Below, piece by piece: positions 31,145-41,080 of a stretch of DNA of 62,622 bases (its first letter is position 1; each line of letters begins with the position of its first letter). Under the pieces are notes generated by a model. The model saw only the letters and a list, made by a program, of their open reading frames with translations, did no database searches and was not told the DNA's origin. The DNA is from Myxococcales bacterium (GTDB lineage Bacteria; Myxococcota_A; Polyangia; Polyangiales; Polyangiaceae): assembly GCA_021847645.1 (NCBI GenBank), contig JAJZQG010000014.1, positions 1-62,622 of the forward strand, read 5' to 3'. The position numbers and the translations under genes are program-made.

Positions 31145-33318
31145 CGGACATCAAGAATACGCTCTCGCTCGCAGTGCGCCCCGACGGCGTGGCCGTCATC
31201 ACCTTCGACGTGCCGGGCGAGCCGGTCAATACGCTGCAAGCGTCGTTCGCCGAGGAGTTCGAGGCCATCCTGCGAAAGGTCGACGGCGACTCGTCGGTAC
31301 GAGCGGCCATCATCGTATCGGGCAAGCCCGACTCGTGGATAGCGGGTGCCAACATCGACATGTTGAAGGCATGCCAGACTGCGGCGGACGCCGAGAAGCT
31401 CTCGCGCATGGGGCAGGACGGCTACAAGCGGCTGGAGGCGCTTCACAAGCCGGTGGTGGCGGCGATCAACGGTGCGGCGCTGGGCGGTGGCTTCGAGCTG
31501 GCCCTGGCCTGCCACGGGCGCGTGCTGTCGGACGATCGCAAGACGGTGCTCGGCCTGCCCGAGGTACAGCTCGGCCTGCTGCCGGGCAGCAATGGCCTTC
31601 AGCGCCTGGCGCGCATGACCAGCCTTCAGGTCGCCCTCGACCACGGCCTGACCGGCAAGAACCTGCGTCCGAGCAAGGCCAAGAAGCTCGGTGTGGCCGA
31701 CGATGTCGTGCGCAAGTCGATCCTGGCCGACGCCGCGGCCAAGCTCGCACTGCGCCTGGCCGAGTCTGGTGGCCACCGACACGAAAAGAAGAGCGGTATC
31801 GGCCTCAACGCCGCTGCGCTCACCACGCTCGCGCTCGAGAAGAACCCCGTGGGCCGACGCGTCCTGTTCAAGAAGGCCCGCGAGATGCTCCTCAAGAAGA
31901 CCTACGGTCACTACCCCGCGACCGAGCGCATCATCGACGTGCTCGAGGTTTACGCCGACAAGGGCTTCGACGTGTCCGCGGATCTCGAGGCCAGGTACTT
32001 CGGCGAGCTGGTCATGAGCGACACGGCACGTCAGCTCATTGGCATCTTCCACGCCACCACGGCCCTCAAGAAGGATACCGGCGTGGACGACCCGGAGGTC
32101 AAGGCTCGTCCGGTGCGCCAGGCAGGGATGCTGGGCGGCGGCCTGATGGGCGGCGGCATCTGCTACGTCACCATGAACAATGCCGGGCTGCCCATTCGCC
32201 TCAAGGAGAAGGACCTCGAGGGCCTGGCCCGCGGCTACAAGTACGTCACTGACATCTTCGCCGAGCGCGTCAAGAAACGCCAGATGACCAAGTTCGAGCG
32301 CGCCGGCAAGATGGCATTGCTCACCGGCACCGTCGACTACGCTGGATTCGGAGACGTCGACCTGGTCATCGAGGCCGTCTTCGAGGACCTGGGCCTCAAG
32401 CACCGCGTGCTCAAGGAGGTCGAGTCGGTCTGCAGCCCGAATACCATCTTCGCGTCGAACACCTCGTCGCTTCCCATCACGCGCATCGCCGAGGCGGCCT
32501 CGCGGCCCGAGTTGGTCGTGGGCATGCACTACTTCAGCCCGGTGCACAAGATGCCCCTGCTCGAGGTCATCGCCACCAAGAAGACCGCACCGTGGGTCGT
32601 GGCGACCGCCGTGGACCTGGGCAAGAAGCAGGGCAAGACCGTCATCGTGGTCAACGACGGAGTGGGCTTCTACACGAGCCGCATCCTCGGGCCGCTGATG
32701 AACGAGGCCAGCTACATCCTGGCCGAGGGAATCAAGATCGAAGACATCGACGGTGCCATGCGCCGCTGGGGATGGCCCGTCGGGCCCGTGACGCTGCTGG
32801 ACGAGGTCGGCATCGACATTGCGGCGCATGTCGGGCCGATCATGGTCGAAGCCTTCGGCGAGCGGATGCGTCCTCCGCCTACGATGGAGAAGCTGGTGGC
32901 CGACAACCGCAAGGGCCGCAAGAACGAGCGCGGCTTCTACCTCTACGGCGAGGCCGCCAAGAAGAAGGGCAAGGGCAAGCACGTCGACACGAGCGTCTAC
33001 GAGGTCCTGGGCATCGAGCCCAAGCACAAGCTGGCGCCCGAGGAGATCCAGATGCGCTGCTCGCTGCAGTTCGTCAACGAGGCCCTGCGCTGCTTCGGCG
33101 ACGGCATCCTGCGCAGCCCGCGCGACGGCGACATCGGCGCTATCTTCGGCCTCGGCTTCCCGCCGTTCCGCGGCGGGCCCTTCCGCTATGTCGACGCGGT
33201 GGGCGCCTCCGAGGTTCTCAAGCGTATCGAAGCCTACCACCAGAAGCTGGGTGTCCGCTGGGAGCCGGCACCAGTGCTGGTCGAGATGGCGAAGACCGGC
33301 AAGAAGTTTCACCCCTGA
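31141..33318 (+). CDS. fadJ: fatty-acid oxidation complex alpha subunit
   Basis: 725-aa bifunctional enoyl-CoA hydratase/3-hydroxyacyl-CoA dehydrogenase. Residues ~10-190 are the crotonase domain (AAINGAALGGGFELALAC, then LGLPEVQLGLLPG). The NAD-binding dehydrogenase starts near 325 with GMLGGGLMGGG (329-339), with the HYFSPVHKMPLLE segment giving catalytic His463. A C-terminal dehydrogenase domain completes the usual order. It should hydrate 2-enoyl-CoA and oxidise the 3-hydroxyacyl-CoA, passing 3-ketoacyl-CoA to the adjacent thiolase. It resembles FadJ in length. The ATG overlaps the fadI stop. No acyl-CoA dehydrogenase or ligase is adjacent. Confidence 0.93.
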   Translation: MTDIKNTLSLAVRPDGVAVITFDVPGEPVNTLQASFAEEFEAILRKVDGDSSVRAAIIVSGKPDSWIAGANIDMLKACQTAADAEKLSRMGQDGYKRLEALHKPVVAAINGAALGGGFELALACHGRVLSDDRKTVLGLPEVQLGLLPGSNGLQRLARMTSLQVALDHGLTGKNLRPSKAKKLGVADDVVRKSILADAAAKLALRLAESGGHRHEKKSGIGLNAAALTTLALEKNPVGRRVLFKKAREMLLKKTYGHYPATERIIDVLEVYADKGFDVSADLEARYFGELVMSDTARQLIGIFHATTALKKDTGVDDPEVKARPVRQAGMLGGGLMGGGICYVTMNNAGLPIRLKEKDLEGLARGYKYVTDIFAERVKKRQMTKFERAGKMALLTGTVDYAGFGDVDLVIEAVFEDLGLKHRVLKEVESVCSPNTIFASNTSSLPITRIAEAASRPELVVGMHYFSPVHKMPLLEVIATKKTAPWVVATAVDLGKKQGKTVIVVNDGVGFYTSRILGPLMNEASYILAEGIKIEDIDGAMRRWGWPVGPVTLLDEVGIDIAAHVGPIMVEAFGERMRPPPTMEKLVADNRKGRKNERGFYLYGEAAKKKGKGKHVDTSVYEVLGIEPKHKLAPEEIQMRCSLQFVNEALRCFGDGILRSPRDGDIGAIFGLGFPPFRGGPFRYVDAVGASEVLKRIEAYHQKLGVRWEPAPVLVEMAKTGKKFHP

Positions 33319-33463
33319 CCCGCGCGGCCGCGGCGTCGCACGATCGCGGCGCGCGGCTGACCACGCGCTTCATTCCATCCTCGACGCACCGCCCGTCATT
33401 TTCCTCGGCACCGGGCCGCTTGCCGTCGTTCACCCGCACGCCCATGCTCGCTCACAAGGACAG

Positions 33464-35092
33464 ATGACCGACTCGACGCATCGCGCAACGGCAGGCCCCG
33501 GCGGATGGATCCGCACGCTGGCGGCCATCGCGGTCGTGGGCGCGATCTACTTCGGCTCCGCGCATTTCGGGCTCTCGCTGTCCTTCGCGCACACCAACGC
33601 CACCGCCGTGTGGCCTCCTTCCGGCATCGCCCTGGCCTCGCTGGTGCTGTTCGGTCCGCGGGTCTGGCCCGGCATTCTCGCCGGCGCGACCGTGTCGAAT
33701 CTGGCCTACTTCATGGGACAGCCCGCGGTCGGCACGCTCGCCGCAATCGGTGGGGCGCTCATCACGGGCGCCGGCAACACGCTCGAAGCCATGACCGGCT
33801 GGACCCTGCTGGCCCGGGTCATCGGCTCGTCGCATCCATTCGACGACGTACGCAGCGCGTTCCGGTTCGTTGCGCTGGCTGCGACCACGGCCATGATCGG
33901 GGCCACGGTGGGCGTGTTGGCCTTGGTCGGCTGCCGGGCTGCTGGATGGAACGTGCTGGGCACGTCCTGGGTCACCTGGTGGCTCGGCGACGCTTCCGGC
34001 ATCTTGGTATATGCGCCGATGCTGCTCGCGTGGACGGTTCGTCCTCGCCAACGATGGACGACGGCACGGGTGATCGAGGCGGTCCTGATCCTGGTGATGC
34101 TCATGCCGACGGGCTTCGTGCTGTTCGGCGGATGGCTGCGGGAGCGCTATACGTACTCGCTGCCCTACTTGGTGATGCCGCTGCTGTTGTGGGTGGTTTT
34201 CCGCTTCAGCCTGCGCGAGGCGGCGACCGCTGTAGCGATGGTGTCCATCGTAGCCATCTGGGGCACGGTGCGGGGGCACGGCCCGTTTCTTACCGGGTCG
34301 CTGAATGAGTCGCTGATGCTGGTGCAGTTCTTCGCCGCAACCGTGGCTGTGACCGTGCTCGCCTTGTCCGCGGCGGTCACCGAGCGACGGCGCCTGCTCG
34401 ATCAGCTGACCCTGGTCAATCGCACGCTGGAGGACCGTATCGGGGAGCGGACCGCGCAGCTGGCGGCCGCCAACGCCGAGCTTACGGACGAGGTCCGGGA
34501 GCGTCGCAAGGCCGAGCAGCTAATCAAGCATCTAGCCGATCACGACCCACTGACCGGTCTGGCGAACCGGCGTTTGCTCGAGCACCTGTATGACGGCTTG
34601 GAGGCCCTGGCGCGACGCCGGAGCTGGCCGATGGCCGTGCTGTTCATCGATCTGGACGGCTTCAAGCCGATCAACGACGAATTCGGGCACAACGCCGGCG
34701 ACGAGGTGTTGCGCAAGGTGGCCGAGCGGATGCTGGTGACCGTGCGCGAGTCGGACCTGGTGGGCCGGTTCGGCGGCGACGAGTTCGTCATCCTCCTGAC
34801 GGAGCTGGAGCGGCACGAGGACGCCGCGCGCGTGGCGGACAAGGTCCTGCAGAGCATCCGGGAACCGTTGCGCCTGAAAGGGCAATTCCGTTCGCTGGGG
34901 GCGAGCATCGGGATCGCCAGCTACCCGCGGGATGCAGGGGACTTCGCAACGCTCGTGCGGTTCGCGGACCAAGCGATGTACGAGGCGAAATCCGCGGGAA
35001 AGAACCAGTGCGTTCGCTTCCGGCCAGAATTCGCCGCGCGCATCTCGGTCCCCCCGATGGACTGCGCGCCGGCGCCCGACAGCCGGCGATAG
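33464..35092 (+). CDS. MASE1-GGDEF diguanylate cyclase
   Basis: 542 aa. Residues ~12-310 form a MASE1 membrane sensor with about eight helices (signature YFGSAHFGLSLSFAHTNATA, WPPSGIALASLVLFG). A short coiled segment follows (ERRRLLDQL, ending in ERTAQLAAANAELTDEV), then a GGDEF domain. The active site GGDEF at 437-441 is intact, preceded by RESD (Arg428-Asp431), which matches the RxxD inhibitory site, so the enzyme should make cyclic-di-GMP and be product-inhibited. No EAL or REC domain is present. ATG 33464 has AAGGA five bases upstream. 145 bp separate it from fadJ; it probably has its own promoter. Confidence 0.92.
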   Translation: MTDSTHRATAGPGGWIRTLAAIAVVGAIYFGSAHFGLSLSFAHTNATAVWPPSGIALASLVLFGPRVWPGILAGATVSNLAYFMGQPAVGTLAAIGGALITGAGNTLEAMTGWTLLARVIGSSHPFDDVRSAFRFVALAATTAMIGATVGVLALVGCRAAGWNVLGTSWVTWWLGDASGILVYAPMLLAWTVRPRQRWTTARVIEAVLILVMLMPTGFVLFGGWLRERYTYSLPYLVMPLLLWVVFRFSLREAATAVAMVSIVAIWGTVRGHGPFLTGSLNESLMLVQFFAATVAVTVLALSAAVTERRRLLDQLTLVNRTLEDRIGERTAQLAAANAELTDEVRERRKAEQLIKHLADHDPLTGLANRRLLEHLYDGLEALARRRSWPMAVLFIDLDGFKPINDEFGHNAGDEVLRKVAERMLVTVRESDLVGRFGGDEFVILLTELERHEDAARVADKVLQSIREPLRLKGQFRSLGASIGIASYPRDAGDFATLVRFADQAMYEAKSAGKNQCVRFRPEFAARISVPPMDCAPAPDSRR

Positions 35093-35120
35093 TGACCGCC
35101 GCCGCGCCGGTTACGGAGAC

Positions 35121-36422
35121 TCACAACACGCACTTCTTGGGCACCACCACGATGTAGTCGGTGCTGCCGGCCAGGCTCACGGTGCGCAAGCCGCGACTCT
35201 GATCGAGCGCCCGATCGTAGCCGAGCGTCGTGTTGGAACGAATCTCGACGTTCTTGTCGATGATGGCGTTGCGGATGCTGCAGGCTCGTCCGACCGTGGT
35301 TTCCTGCAAGATGCCGCCATCCATCGCGCCGCCGAGCAGCACCGAGGTCTCGATGGTCGCGTAGGAGTGCACGTAGATGCCCGAGGCGAGCACCGAGCGC
35401 GAGACGCGGGCGCCGCTGAGAATGACACCGTCGCCGACGATCGAATTGACGGCGTGGCCGGTGCGGCCGGGGCCCTCGTGAACGAACTTGGCAGGGGGAA
35501 AGTGCTGGGGATTGTTGAAGATGGGCCACTTCTCCCCGTAGAGGTTGAACAGCGGCCGTGTGGCCACCAGATCGAGATTCGCCGCCCAGAAAGCCTCGAT
35601 GCTGCCCACGTCTCGCCAGTAGTCCGCGTCGCTGGCGTTGGGCACCAGCTCCCGGCGCCGCATGCCGTCGACGGTCGCGTACTCGTACTCGGGAATGATG
35701 TTGCGCGTCCGGTAGTCGAAGGCCGACACCAGCTCGCCCGACGCGATCATCTTCGGAATCAGATGGCGGCCGAAATCCACCGCAACGTCGTCGAGATTGG
35801 CAATCAGCCGCTCCCGGTCGAACAGGTAGACTCCCATCGATACGAGGCATTCGTCCGTTCCCGGAATCCTCTTGGGGTGCTGGGGCTTCTCGTCGAAGCT
35901 CAATACGCGCCAGTTCTCATCGACCTCGACCACGCCGAAGCTCTTGGCAGACTCCGGGTCGGTGCGCAGCACGGACACGGTCAGCGCCGCGTCGTGCTCC
36001 CGGTGCCACCCGGCCATGATGCGGTAGTCCATCTTGTAGATGTGGTCGCCCGCGAGCACCAACACCTGATCGCAGCTCGAATCGTGAATCAGATTCATGT
36101 TCTGCCGGATGGCATCGGCCGTACCCTGGTACCATCCGGAGCCCAGCTGCATCTGCGCGGGTACCTCGTCGATGAATTGGCCCATGCGACGGGACAGGAA
36201 GTTCCACCCTGCCTTGAGGTGGTTGCTCAGGGAGTGGGACTTGTACTGCGTGAGCACGAAGATATGGCGTAGACCCGAGTTGATGCAATTGCTCAGGGTG
36301 AAGTCGATGATCCGGTAGACCCCCCCGAAGGGCACGGCGGGCTTGGCCCGGACCTGGGTGAGCGGCCGGAGGCGTCCGCCCATTCCGCCCGCCATCACCA
36401 CCGCCACGATCCGTTCCGGCAT
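35121..36422 (-). CDS. glgC: glucose-1-phosphate adenylyltransferase
   Basis: 433-aa ADP-glucose pyrophosphorylase: ATP plus glucose-1-phosphate gives ADP-glucose, the first step of glycogen synthesis. The N-terminal nucleotidyltransferase fold has AGGMGGRLRPLT (11-22), the KPAVPFGG segment with the conserved Lys, YQGTADAI, and SMGVYLFDRE; the C-terminal left-handed beta-helix has repeated short turns (VILSGARVSRSVLASG, VHSYATIETSVLLGG). Length is normal for the family. No glgA, glgB or glgP is beside it, so glycogen genes are elsewhere. It is convergent with the diguanylate cyclase gene (28 bp). ATG 36422. Confidence 0.93.
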   Translation of the reverse strand: MPERIVAVVMAGGMGGRLRPLTQVRAKPAVPFGGVYRIIDFTLSNCINSGLRHIFVLTQYKSHSLSNHLKAGWNFLSRRMGQFIDEVPAQMQLGSGWYQGTADAIRQNMNLIHDSSCDQVLVLAGDHIYKMDYRIMAGWHREHDAALTVSVLRTDPESAKSFGVVEVDENWRVLSFDEKPQHPKRIPGTDECLVSMGVYLFDRERLIANLDDVAVDFGRHLIPKMIASGELVSAFDYRTRNIIPEYEYATVDGMRRRELVPNASDADYWRDVGSIEAFWAANLDLVATRPLFNLYGEKWPIFNNPQHFPPAKFVHEGPGRTGHAVNSIVGDGVILSGARVSRSVLASGIYVHSYATIETSVLLGGAMDGGILQETTVGRACSIRNAIIDKNVEIRSNTTLGYDRALDQSRGLRTVSLAGSTDYIVVVPKKCVL

Positions 36423-36551
36423 GCAGGAGTCCTTTCCAGACTGCGCCTCGCCCTCCCGACGCGCGCGTCACGACCGCCGCTGCCGGGCCGGGCTCAAGCG
36501 TGTCCCATCGTACCACCGGCGCATTGCGTGGCAAGGAACGTGCTGGATTCG

Positions 36552-37052
36552 CTATCGTCGCGGGCCGCTCGAGGACGCTGTCGCGGACGCCGAGAGCGCG
36601 CCGGAGCCGGCCGGCTGGGCGCTGCCTTCCGCCTCGGCCTCGATCTCGGCGGGCACCTCGATCGGAAGCTGCTCTTCGTCGTCGGAAGCCGCCGGCTCGG
36701 GCGGCGGCGGTGGCGGCGGAAGCGGCACGGCCGAATCCACATTGTCGGGTCCGCCCAGGGACTCCACCGTAGGAAGGAGCGAGTCGTCCGAAAGACGCCA
36801 CGCCACTACCGCGCCGAGCAGAATGGCAATCGTGGCCCCGACCGCGGCGGCAATCACCCATTCGGGGCGAGGCGGCGGAACGCGTACCGGCTCGGCTTCG
36901 GGCCCCTGGCCTCGAGCCGGTGCCTGCCCCGACGGCCGCTCCGGGGCCTCGGCGGACACCACGCGCAGATCCCCGCCGCAGACCGGACAGACACCCTCGG
37001 GGCCCGTCGCGCCCGCCAAGTCCGCTCCACATCGCCAACACTGCCCTGCCAC
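36552..37052 (-). CDS. zinc-ribbon single-TM protein of unknown function
   Basis: 166 aa. Starts with a zinc-ribbon knuckle: Cys5-x2-Cys8 and Cys22-x2-Cys25, then a ~35-residue Pro/Glu linker, one transmembrane helix (~64-86, WVIAAAVGATIAILLGAVVAW) and a C-terminal acidic, Pro-rich region with a run of eight Pro. Family not recognised; similar ribbon-TM proteins are common in this lineage. The GTG at 37052 is chosen over ATG 37115 because GAGGAG (37059-37064) sits six bases upstream and places the first Cys knuckle right at the N-terminus. It lies 69 bp after the PLP-enzyme gene on the same strand. Confidence 0.68.
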   Translation of the reverse strand: MAGQCWRCGADLAGATGPEGVCPVCGGDLRVVSAEAPERPSGQAPARGQGPEAEPVRVPPPRPEWVIAAAVGATIAILLGAVVAWRLSDDSLLPTVESLGGPDNVDSAVPLPPPPPPPEPAASDDEEQLPIEVPAEIEAEAEGSAQPAGSGALSASATASSSGPRR

Positions 37053-37121
37053 TGCGCACTCCTCACCCGCCCGGCGGCGGGGAGCCGACTGCTCTCCCCG
37101 CTTCGGACGGCCCATGACCTG

Positions 37122-38588
37122 TCAACGATACTTCTTCAACAGCCCGGTCTTGTCGTTGAACTCCCGGATCTTCTCGTCGATGTCCTTGATGGCATGGAAC
37201 TGCCGCGTCCAGTAGTTGTCGTCATACCACTGGGCGTTGAGCTCCTCGACGGTCTTGCCCTGCTGCTCGACCCAGGTGAAGTACTTGAGATTGTGCATGC
37301 GCTTGCGGTCCCAGTACCCCAGCTCCTGCATGTGGTCGGTCGTCTGGCCGAGCAGGCGCCGATCGAAGTCCGCGGCGGCATGGGTCTCGGTGTATTCGCC
37401 CTCGAGCTCGCGGTATTCGACGAGCCGCGACTGGTACATCTCCATCGAGTCGGTCGCTACGGTGAAGAGCACGTCATCCGAGTTCATCTCGTAGTACTTC
37501 GCCATCTTGATGGTCGTCAGCAGGTTGGCGATGCCGGAGATGCCCAGCAGGTGCAGCCGATCGACGATCTCGGGGGCGACCCCGGCGTGCACCAGGTGCT
37601 TCTTGCCGGCAGGCTCGTTGAACAGGCGCATGACGCGGATGCAGTCCTCGTCGGCGACGTCCACGGCCAGGTCGGTGTTCTTGAGGTTGTGAATCCAGGG
37701 TACGTGCTTGTCGCCGATTCCCTCGATGCGGTGGGCGCCGTAGCCGTTGTGCAGCAGCGTAGGGCACTCCCAGGCTTCCGCCGCGGCGACCTTGACCAGC
37801 GGGAACTTCTCCTTGAGGTACTCGCCCGCGCCCAGCGTGCCGGCCGAGCCCTGCGTGAGGCCCAGGCCCGCGAAGCGCTGGCCGGCCGTGCGATTCTTGA
37901 GGAACACCTCCTCCATCGCCGCACCGGTGACTGCGTAGTGCCACATCGCGTTGGGCAGCTCCTCGAACTGGTTGAGGTTGACCACCGTGTCGCCACGGGT
38001 CGTCAGCAGCTCCTTGACCTTGTCGTAGATCTCCTTGACGTTGCTCTCGCTGCCGTGGGTGGCGATGATCTCCGCGCCCACGGTCTTGAGCCACTCGAAG
38101 CGCTCCTTGGACATGCCCTCGGGCAGCACCGCGATGGCGTCGCAGGCCAACAGCACGGAGTTGAACGCGCCGCCGCGGCAGTAGTTGCCGGTGGACGGCC
38201 ACAGGGCCTTCTGCGTGGTGGGATCGAAGCGTCCCTCGATCAGGCGGGTGACCAGCGGACCGAAGGTGGCGCCGACCTTGTGGGCGCCCGTGGGAAAGAA
38301 CTTGCCCAGAAGAGTGAAGATGCGGGCGTTGACGCCCGTGAGCTCTTTGGGCAATTCGATGTAGTTGACGCCGCCGAAGCCGCCTCCCTTGGCCACCGGC
38401 TCGTTCTTCCACGTAATGCGGAACAGGTTGCGGGAGTTCAGATCCCACAGACCGATCGACTTGAGCTCGTCCTTGATTCCTTGCGGCACCCGCTCCGGGT
38501 GAATCATCTCCTCGAACGTGGGAATGATGATGTTGCGCTCGCGGCAGCGCTGAATCGTATTCTCCAAAACCTTCTTGGGATCTCTCAT
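37122..38588 (-). CDS. PLP-dependent fold-type II enzyme (TrpB/cysteine-synthase-like)
   Basis: 488 aa. The PLP lysine motif TGAHKVGATFG (Lys104) resembles the TGAHKIN motif of tryptophan synthase beta, and PSTGNYCRGG (Ser132-Asn135) matches the phosphate-binding/substrate loop. Fold-type II enzymes catalyse beta-replacement, beta-elimination or related chemistry. The protein is about 100 residues longer than TrpB or cysteine synthase, and its substrate is not known to me. It starts one base after the stop of the threonine-synthase-like gene (TGA-G-ATG), so the two are coupled. With YgeY upstream this looks like an amino-acid or diamino-acid catabolic unit; that is inference. Confidence 0.8.
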   Translation of the reverse strand: MRDPKKVLENTIQRCRERNIIIPTFEEMIHPERVPQGIKDELKSIGLWDLNSRNLFRITWKNEPVAKGGGFGGVNYIELPKELTGVNARIFTLLGKFFPTGAHKVGATFGPLVTRLIEGRFDPTTQKALWPSTGNYCRGGAFNSVLLACDAIAVLPEGMSKERFEWLKTVGAEIIATHGSESNVKEIYDKVKELLTTRGDTVVNLNQFEELPNAMWHYAVTGAAMEEVFLKNRTAGQRFAGLGLTQGSAGTLGAGEYLKEKFPLVKVAAAEAWECPTLLHNGYGAHRIEGIGDKHVPWIHNLKNTDLAVDVADEDCIRVMRLFNEPAGKKHLVHAGVAPEIVDRLHLLGISGIANLLTTIKMAKYYEMNSDDVLFTVATDSMEMYQSRLVEYRELEGEYTETHAAADFDRRLLGQTTDHMQELGYWDRKRMHNLKYFTWVEQQGKTVEELNAQWYDDNYWTRQFHAIKDIDEKIREFNDKTGLLKKYR

Positions 38589-38589
38589 C

Positions 38590-39849
38590 TCAGAATCTCT
38601 CCTTCAAAGCTTCCGCGTCGGGGCGGATGGCGGACGGAATCTTCACTCCCTTGGACGCCGAGGCGATGTCCTTGAGCCCGTGTCCGGTCACGAGCAGCAC
38701 CACGTCGTCCTTGGGCGTCACCAGGCCTTGCTGCAGCGCGGCCAGCAGCCCCGCATGGGCCGCCGCGCCCGCCGGCTCGGCAAACACTGCGGCGTGCCGC
38801 GCCAGCTCGCCAATGGCTTCCAGGATCGCCTCGTCGCTCACGATCACCCCCGCTCCACCGCTCGCCCGGATCTCCCGCACGGCCAGCAGCCCCGCTCGAG
38901 GCGCCGATACGCAAATCGAATCCGCCACCGTGTGCGCGTCGATCGTCGGCTCCAGGTCGGCCCCCGACCGCACCGCCCGCGCGATCGACGCAGACCCTTC
39001 GGCCTGCACGGCGATCAGCCGCGGCATCCGATCGATCGCCCCGGCCGCGATCATGTCCCGGAATCCCTTCGCCACGCCCGAAATGATCACCCCGTCGCCC
39101 ACGGGCACGACCACCGCGTCGGGCACCTTGCCCAGCGCCAGCACGATCTCGAAGGCCGAGGTCTTCTTGCCTTCGACGGTGAACGGGTTGAACGCCGTGT
39201 TGCGGTTGTACCAGCCGAACCGGCGCGTGGCCTCCAGCGACAGCTCGAACGCCTGGTCGTAGGTGCCATCCACCGGCACCACCTCGGCGCCGTAGCACAG
39301 CATCTGCACCAGCTTGGCGGGCGGGGCCGAGGCCGGAACGAAAATGACCGCGCGCTGGCCCAGCGACGCCGCCACGCACGACAGGGCCGTGGCCGCGTTG
39401 CCCGTGGAGGCCGCGACGATCGTCTTCTCGCCGTACTCGGCCGCCTTCATGCAAACCAGCGCGCTCGCCCGATCCTTGTACGAGGCGCTCGGGTTGCGCG
39501 TGTCGTCCTTGACGAACAGCCGGGGCATGCCGATCCGGCTTCGCAGCCGCGGCACGTCGAGCGTGGGCGTGTCGCCCACCAGCAGCGGGATGCGCGGCGC
39601 CGACGGTCCGACCGGCAGCAGATCGCGATACCGCTCGAGGCCGATGCGGTCGGGCACGCCCAGGGCCCGGCGCCATCCCGCGCGCAGTGCCTCGGGCTGC
39701 CAGCTCACTTGCAACACGCCGCGCGTCACGCCACCCGGCTGCTGCTGCTGCGCGCAGCGCGGGCACACGTAGCGCACCGCTTGCTCGTCGTAGGTTTCCC
39801 CGCACTCGGTGCAGACCAGTCTCCAGGTCGCTGTCGTGGTCGGCTTCAT
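38590..39849 (-). CDS. thrC: threonine-synthase-family PLP enzyme
   Basis: 419 aa. An N-terminal zinc ribbon (Cys13-x2-Cys16, Cys29-x2-Cys32) precedes a fold-type II catalytic domain. Schiff-base Lys125 sits in NPSASYKDR, and AASTGNAATALS is the phosphate-binding loop. This layout is typical of class II threonine synthases, which convert O-phosphohomoserine to threonine. However, the neighbours are catabolic-looking and it is coupled to a second PLP enzyme, so it could instead be a threonine-synthase-like lyase. No hom or thrB gene is near. ATG 39849 lies 22 bp after the ygeY stop. Confidence 0.8.
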   Translation of the reverse strand: MKPTTTATWRLVCTECGETYDEQAVRYVCPRCAQQQQPGGVTRGVLQVSWQPEALRAGWRRALGVPDRIGLERYRDLLPVGPSAPRIPLLVGDTPTLDVPRLRSRIGMPRLFVKDDTRNPSASYKDRASALVCMKAAEYGEKTIVAASTGNAATALSCVAASLGQRAVIFVPASAPPAKLVQMLCYGAEVVPVDGTYDQAFELSLEATRRFGWYNRNTAFNPFTVEGKKTSAFEIVLALGKVPDAVVVPVGDGVIISGVAKGFRDMIAAGAIDRMPRLIAVQAEGSASIARAVRSGADLEPTIDAHTVADSICVSAPRAGLLAVREIRASGGAGVIVSDEAILEAIGELARHAAVFAEPAGAAAHAGLLAALQQGLVTPKDDVVLLVTGHGLKDIASASKGVKIPSAIRPDAEALKERF

Positions 39850-39871
39850 GTCGTCCGCGCCGTGTCGTGCA

Positions 39872-41080
39872 TCACGCCTTCTTGGCGAGCCGGTCCGCGA
39901 GCTTCCTAGGCAGCAGGGCCGCGCCTACCACCGCGGTGACCAGATCGCGCACCTCGATGTACTCGCGCGTCGTGTGCGCAAGCTCCTCGAGCCCGGGCGC
40001 GAATCCGATCGTCGGAATGCCCAGACGCCCCATCGTCGCCACGCCGTTCGTCGAAAACACCCAGCGGGAAACCCGAGGCCGCGATCCGCGCGCCAGCTCC
40101 ACCGCTTCGACCGCCGCCTGCACCAGGTCGTGATCCTCGGGCAACACCCACGTCGGGAAGTACTTCTCCTGCGCGACATCCTTGCCCGTCCAGGCCTTGG
40201 CCTCGTGACGCAGCACCTCGACGGTGGCGTCGCGGAAGCTCGGCAGCCCGCGGATCTGCTCGAGCGCCAGCTCCATCGTCTCGCCCGCCGTCAGCCGGCG
40301 ATCGAGGAAGATCTTGGCCGTGTCCGGCACCGAGTTGAGCGACGGCGTCTTGACCTCCATGAACGACACCGTGATCGTGCCCTTGCCCAGGAAGTCGTCG
40401 ACCGCCAGACGCTCGTTGAGCTTCTCGATGTCCAGCACGATGGGCGCCATCTTGTAGAGCGGGTTGATACCCTTGTGGCAGTGCGCTGCGTGCGCGGAAA
40501 GCCCCTTGGTGGTCACCGTCATCTCCACGCGGCCGCGATGCCCGCGGTACACGTCGAGGTCCGTGGGCTCCCCCAACACCACGTAGTCCGGCTTGATGCC
40601 TTCCTTCTGGATGAGATGCAGCAGGCTCAGCCCGTCGCAGTCCTCCTCCATCGCCGAGCCCACCACCCACACCGTGCAGCGCTCTCCCAGCCCCAGCTCC
40701 TTGATGAGCTTGCCCGCATACACCGTGCTGGCCATCGCCGCCTTCTCGTCGACCACCCCGCGGCCCCACACCTTCCCATCCTTGAGCTGCGCGTCGAAGG
40801 GATCACGTCCGCCCCACGCTCCGGGATCCCCCACGCCCACCGTGTCGATGTGGTTGTCGAACATGATCTTCACCGGCCCGTTGCCCACACGCCCGATCAC
40901 GTTGCCCACGTCGTCGAACCGCACCTCGTCGAATCCCACCTTCTGCATCTCCGCGGCGATGCGGCGCACGACCTTCTCCTCCTGCGAGGAGAACGACGGG
41001 ATCGAGACGATGTCGCGCAGGAACTGGACGAGGCTGGCTTCATCGCGGTGTGCTAGCTGGCGTACCTTGTCGACGGTCAT
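39872..41080 (-). CDS. ygeY: YgeY-like M20 metallohydrolase
   Basis: 402-aa M20 family peptidase/deacylase resembling YgeY, known in some genomes as a selenium-metabolism-linked hydrolase. Metal ligands are visible: His77 and Asp79 in FDNHIDTV, Asp111 and Glu112 in GRGVVDEKAA, and the catalytic Glu pair in AMEEDCDG. The dimerisation domain lies between ~185 and 300. It should hydrolyse an amide bond of a small molecule in the cytoplasm. ATG 41080 is favoured by AGGAG six bases upstream over ATG 41125. It opens the minus-strand run ygeY-thrC-like-PLP enzyme. In enterobacteria ygeY neighbours diaminopropionate ammonia-lyase, so an amino-acid or purine-derived substrate is possible. Confidence 0.83.
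   Translation of the reverse strand: MTVDKVRQLAHRDEASLVQFLRDIVSIPSFSSQEEKVVRRIAAEMQKVGFDEVRFDDVGNVIGRVGNGPVKIMFDNHIDTVGVGDPGAWGGRDPFDAQLKDGKVWGRGVVDEKAAMASTVYAGKLIKELGLGERCTVWVVGSAMEEDCDGLSLLHLIQKEGIKPDYVVLGEPTDLDVYRGHRGRVEMTVTTKGLSAHAAHCHKGINPLYKMAPIVLDIEKLNERLAVDDFLGKGTITVSFMEVKTPSLNSVPDTAKIFLDRRLTAGETMELALEQIRGLPSFRDATVEVLRHEAKAWTGKDVAQEKYFPTWVLPEDHDLVQAAVEAVELARGSRPRVSRWVFSTNGVATMGRLGIPTIGFAPGLEELAHTTREYIEVRDLVTAVVGAALLPRKLADRLAKKA

Noticed and set aside
30727..33312. 861-aa minus-strand frame opposite fadJ
   Set aside because: Antisense to a clearly conserved gene; His/Leu/Asp/Gln-rich composition without motifs.
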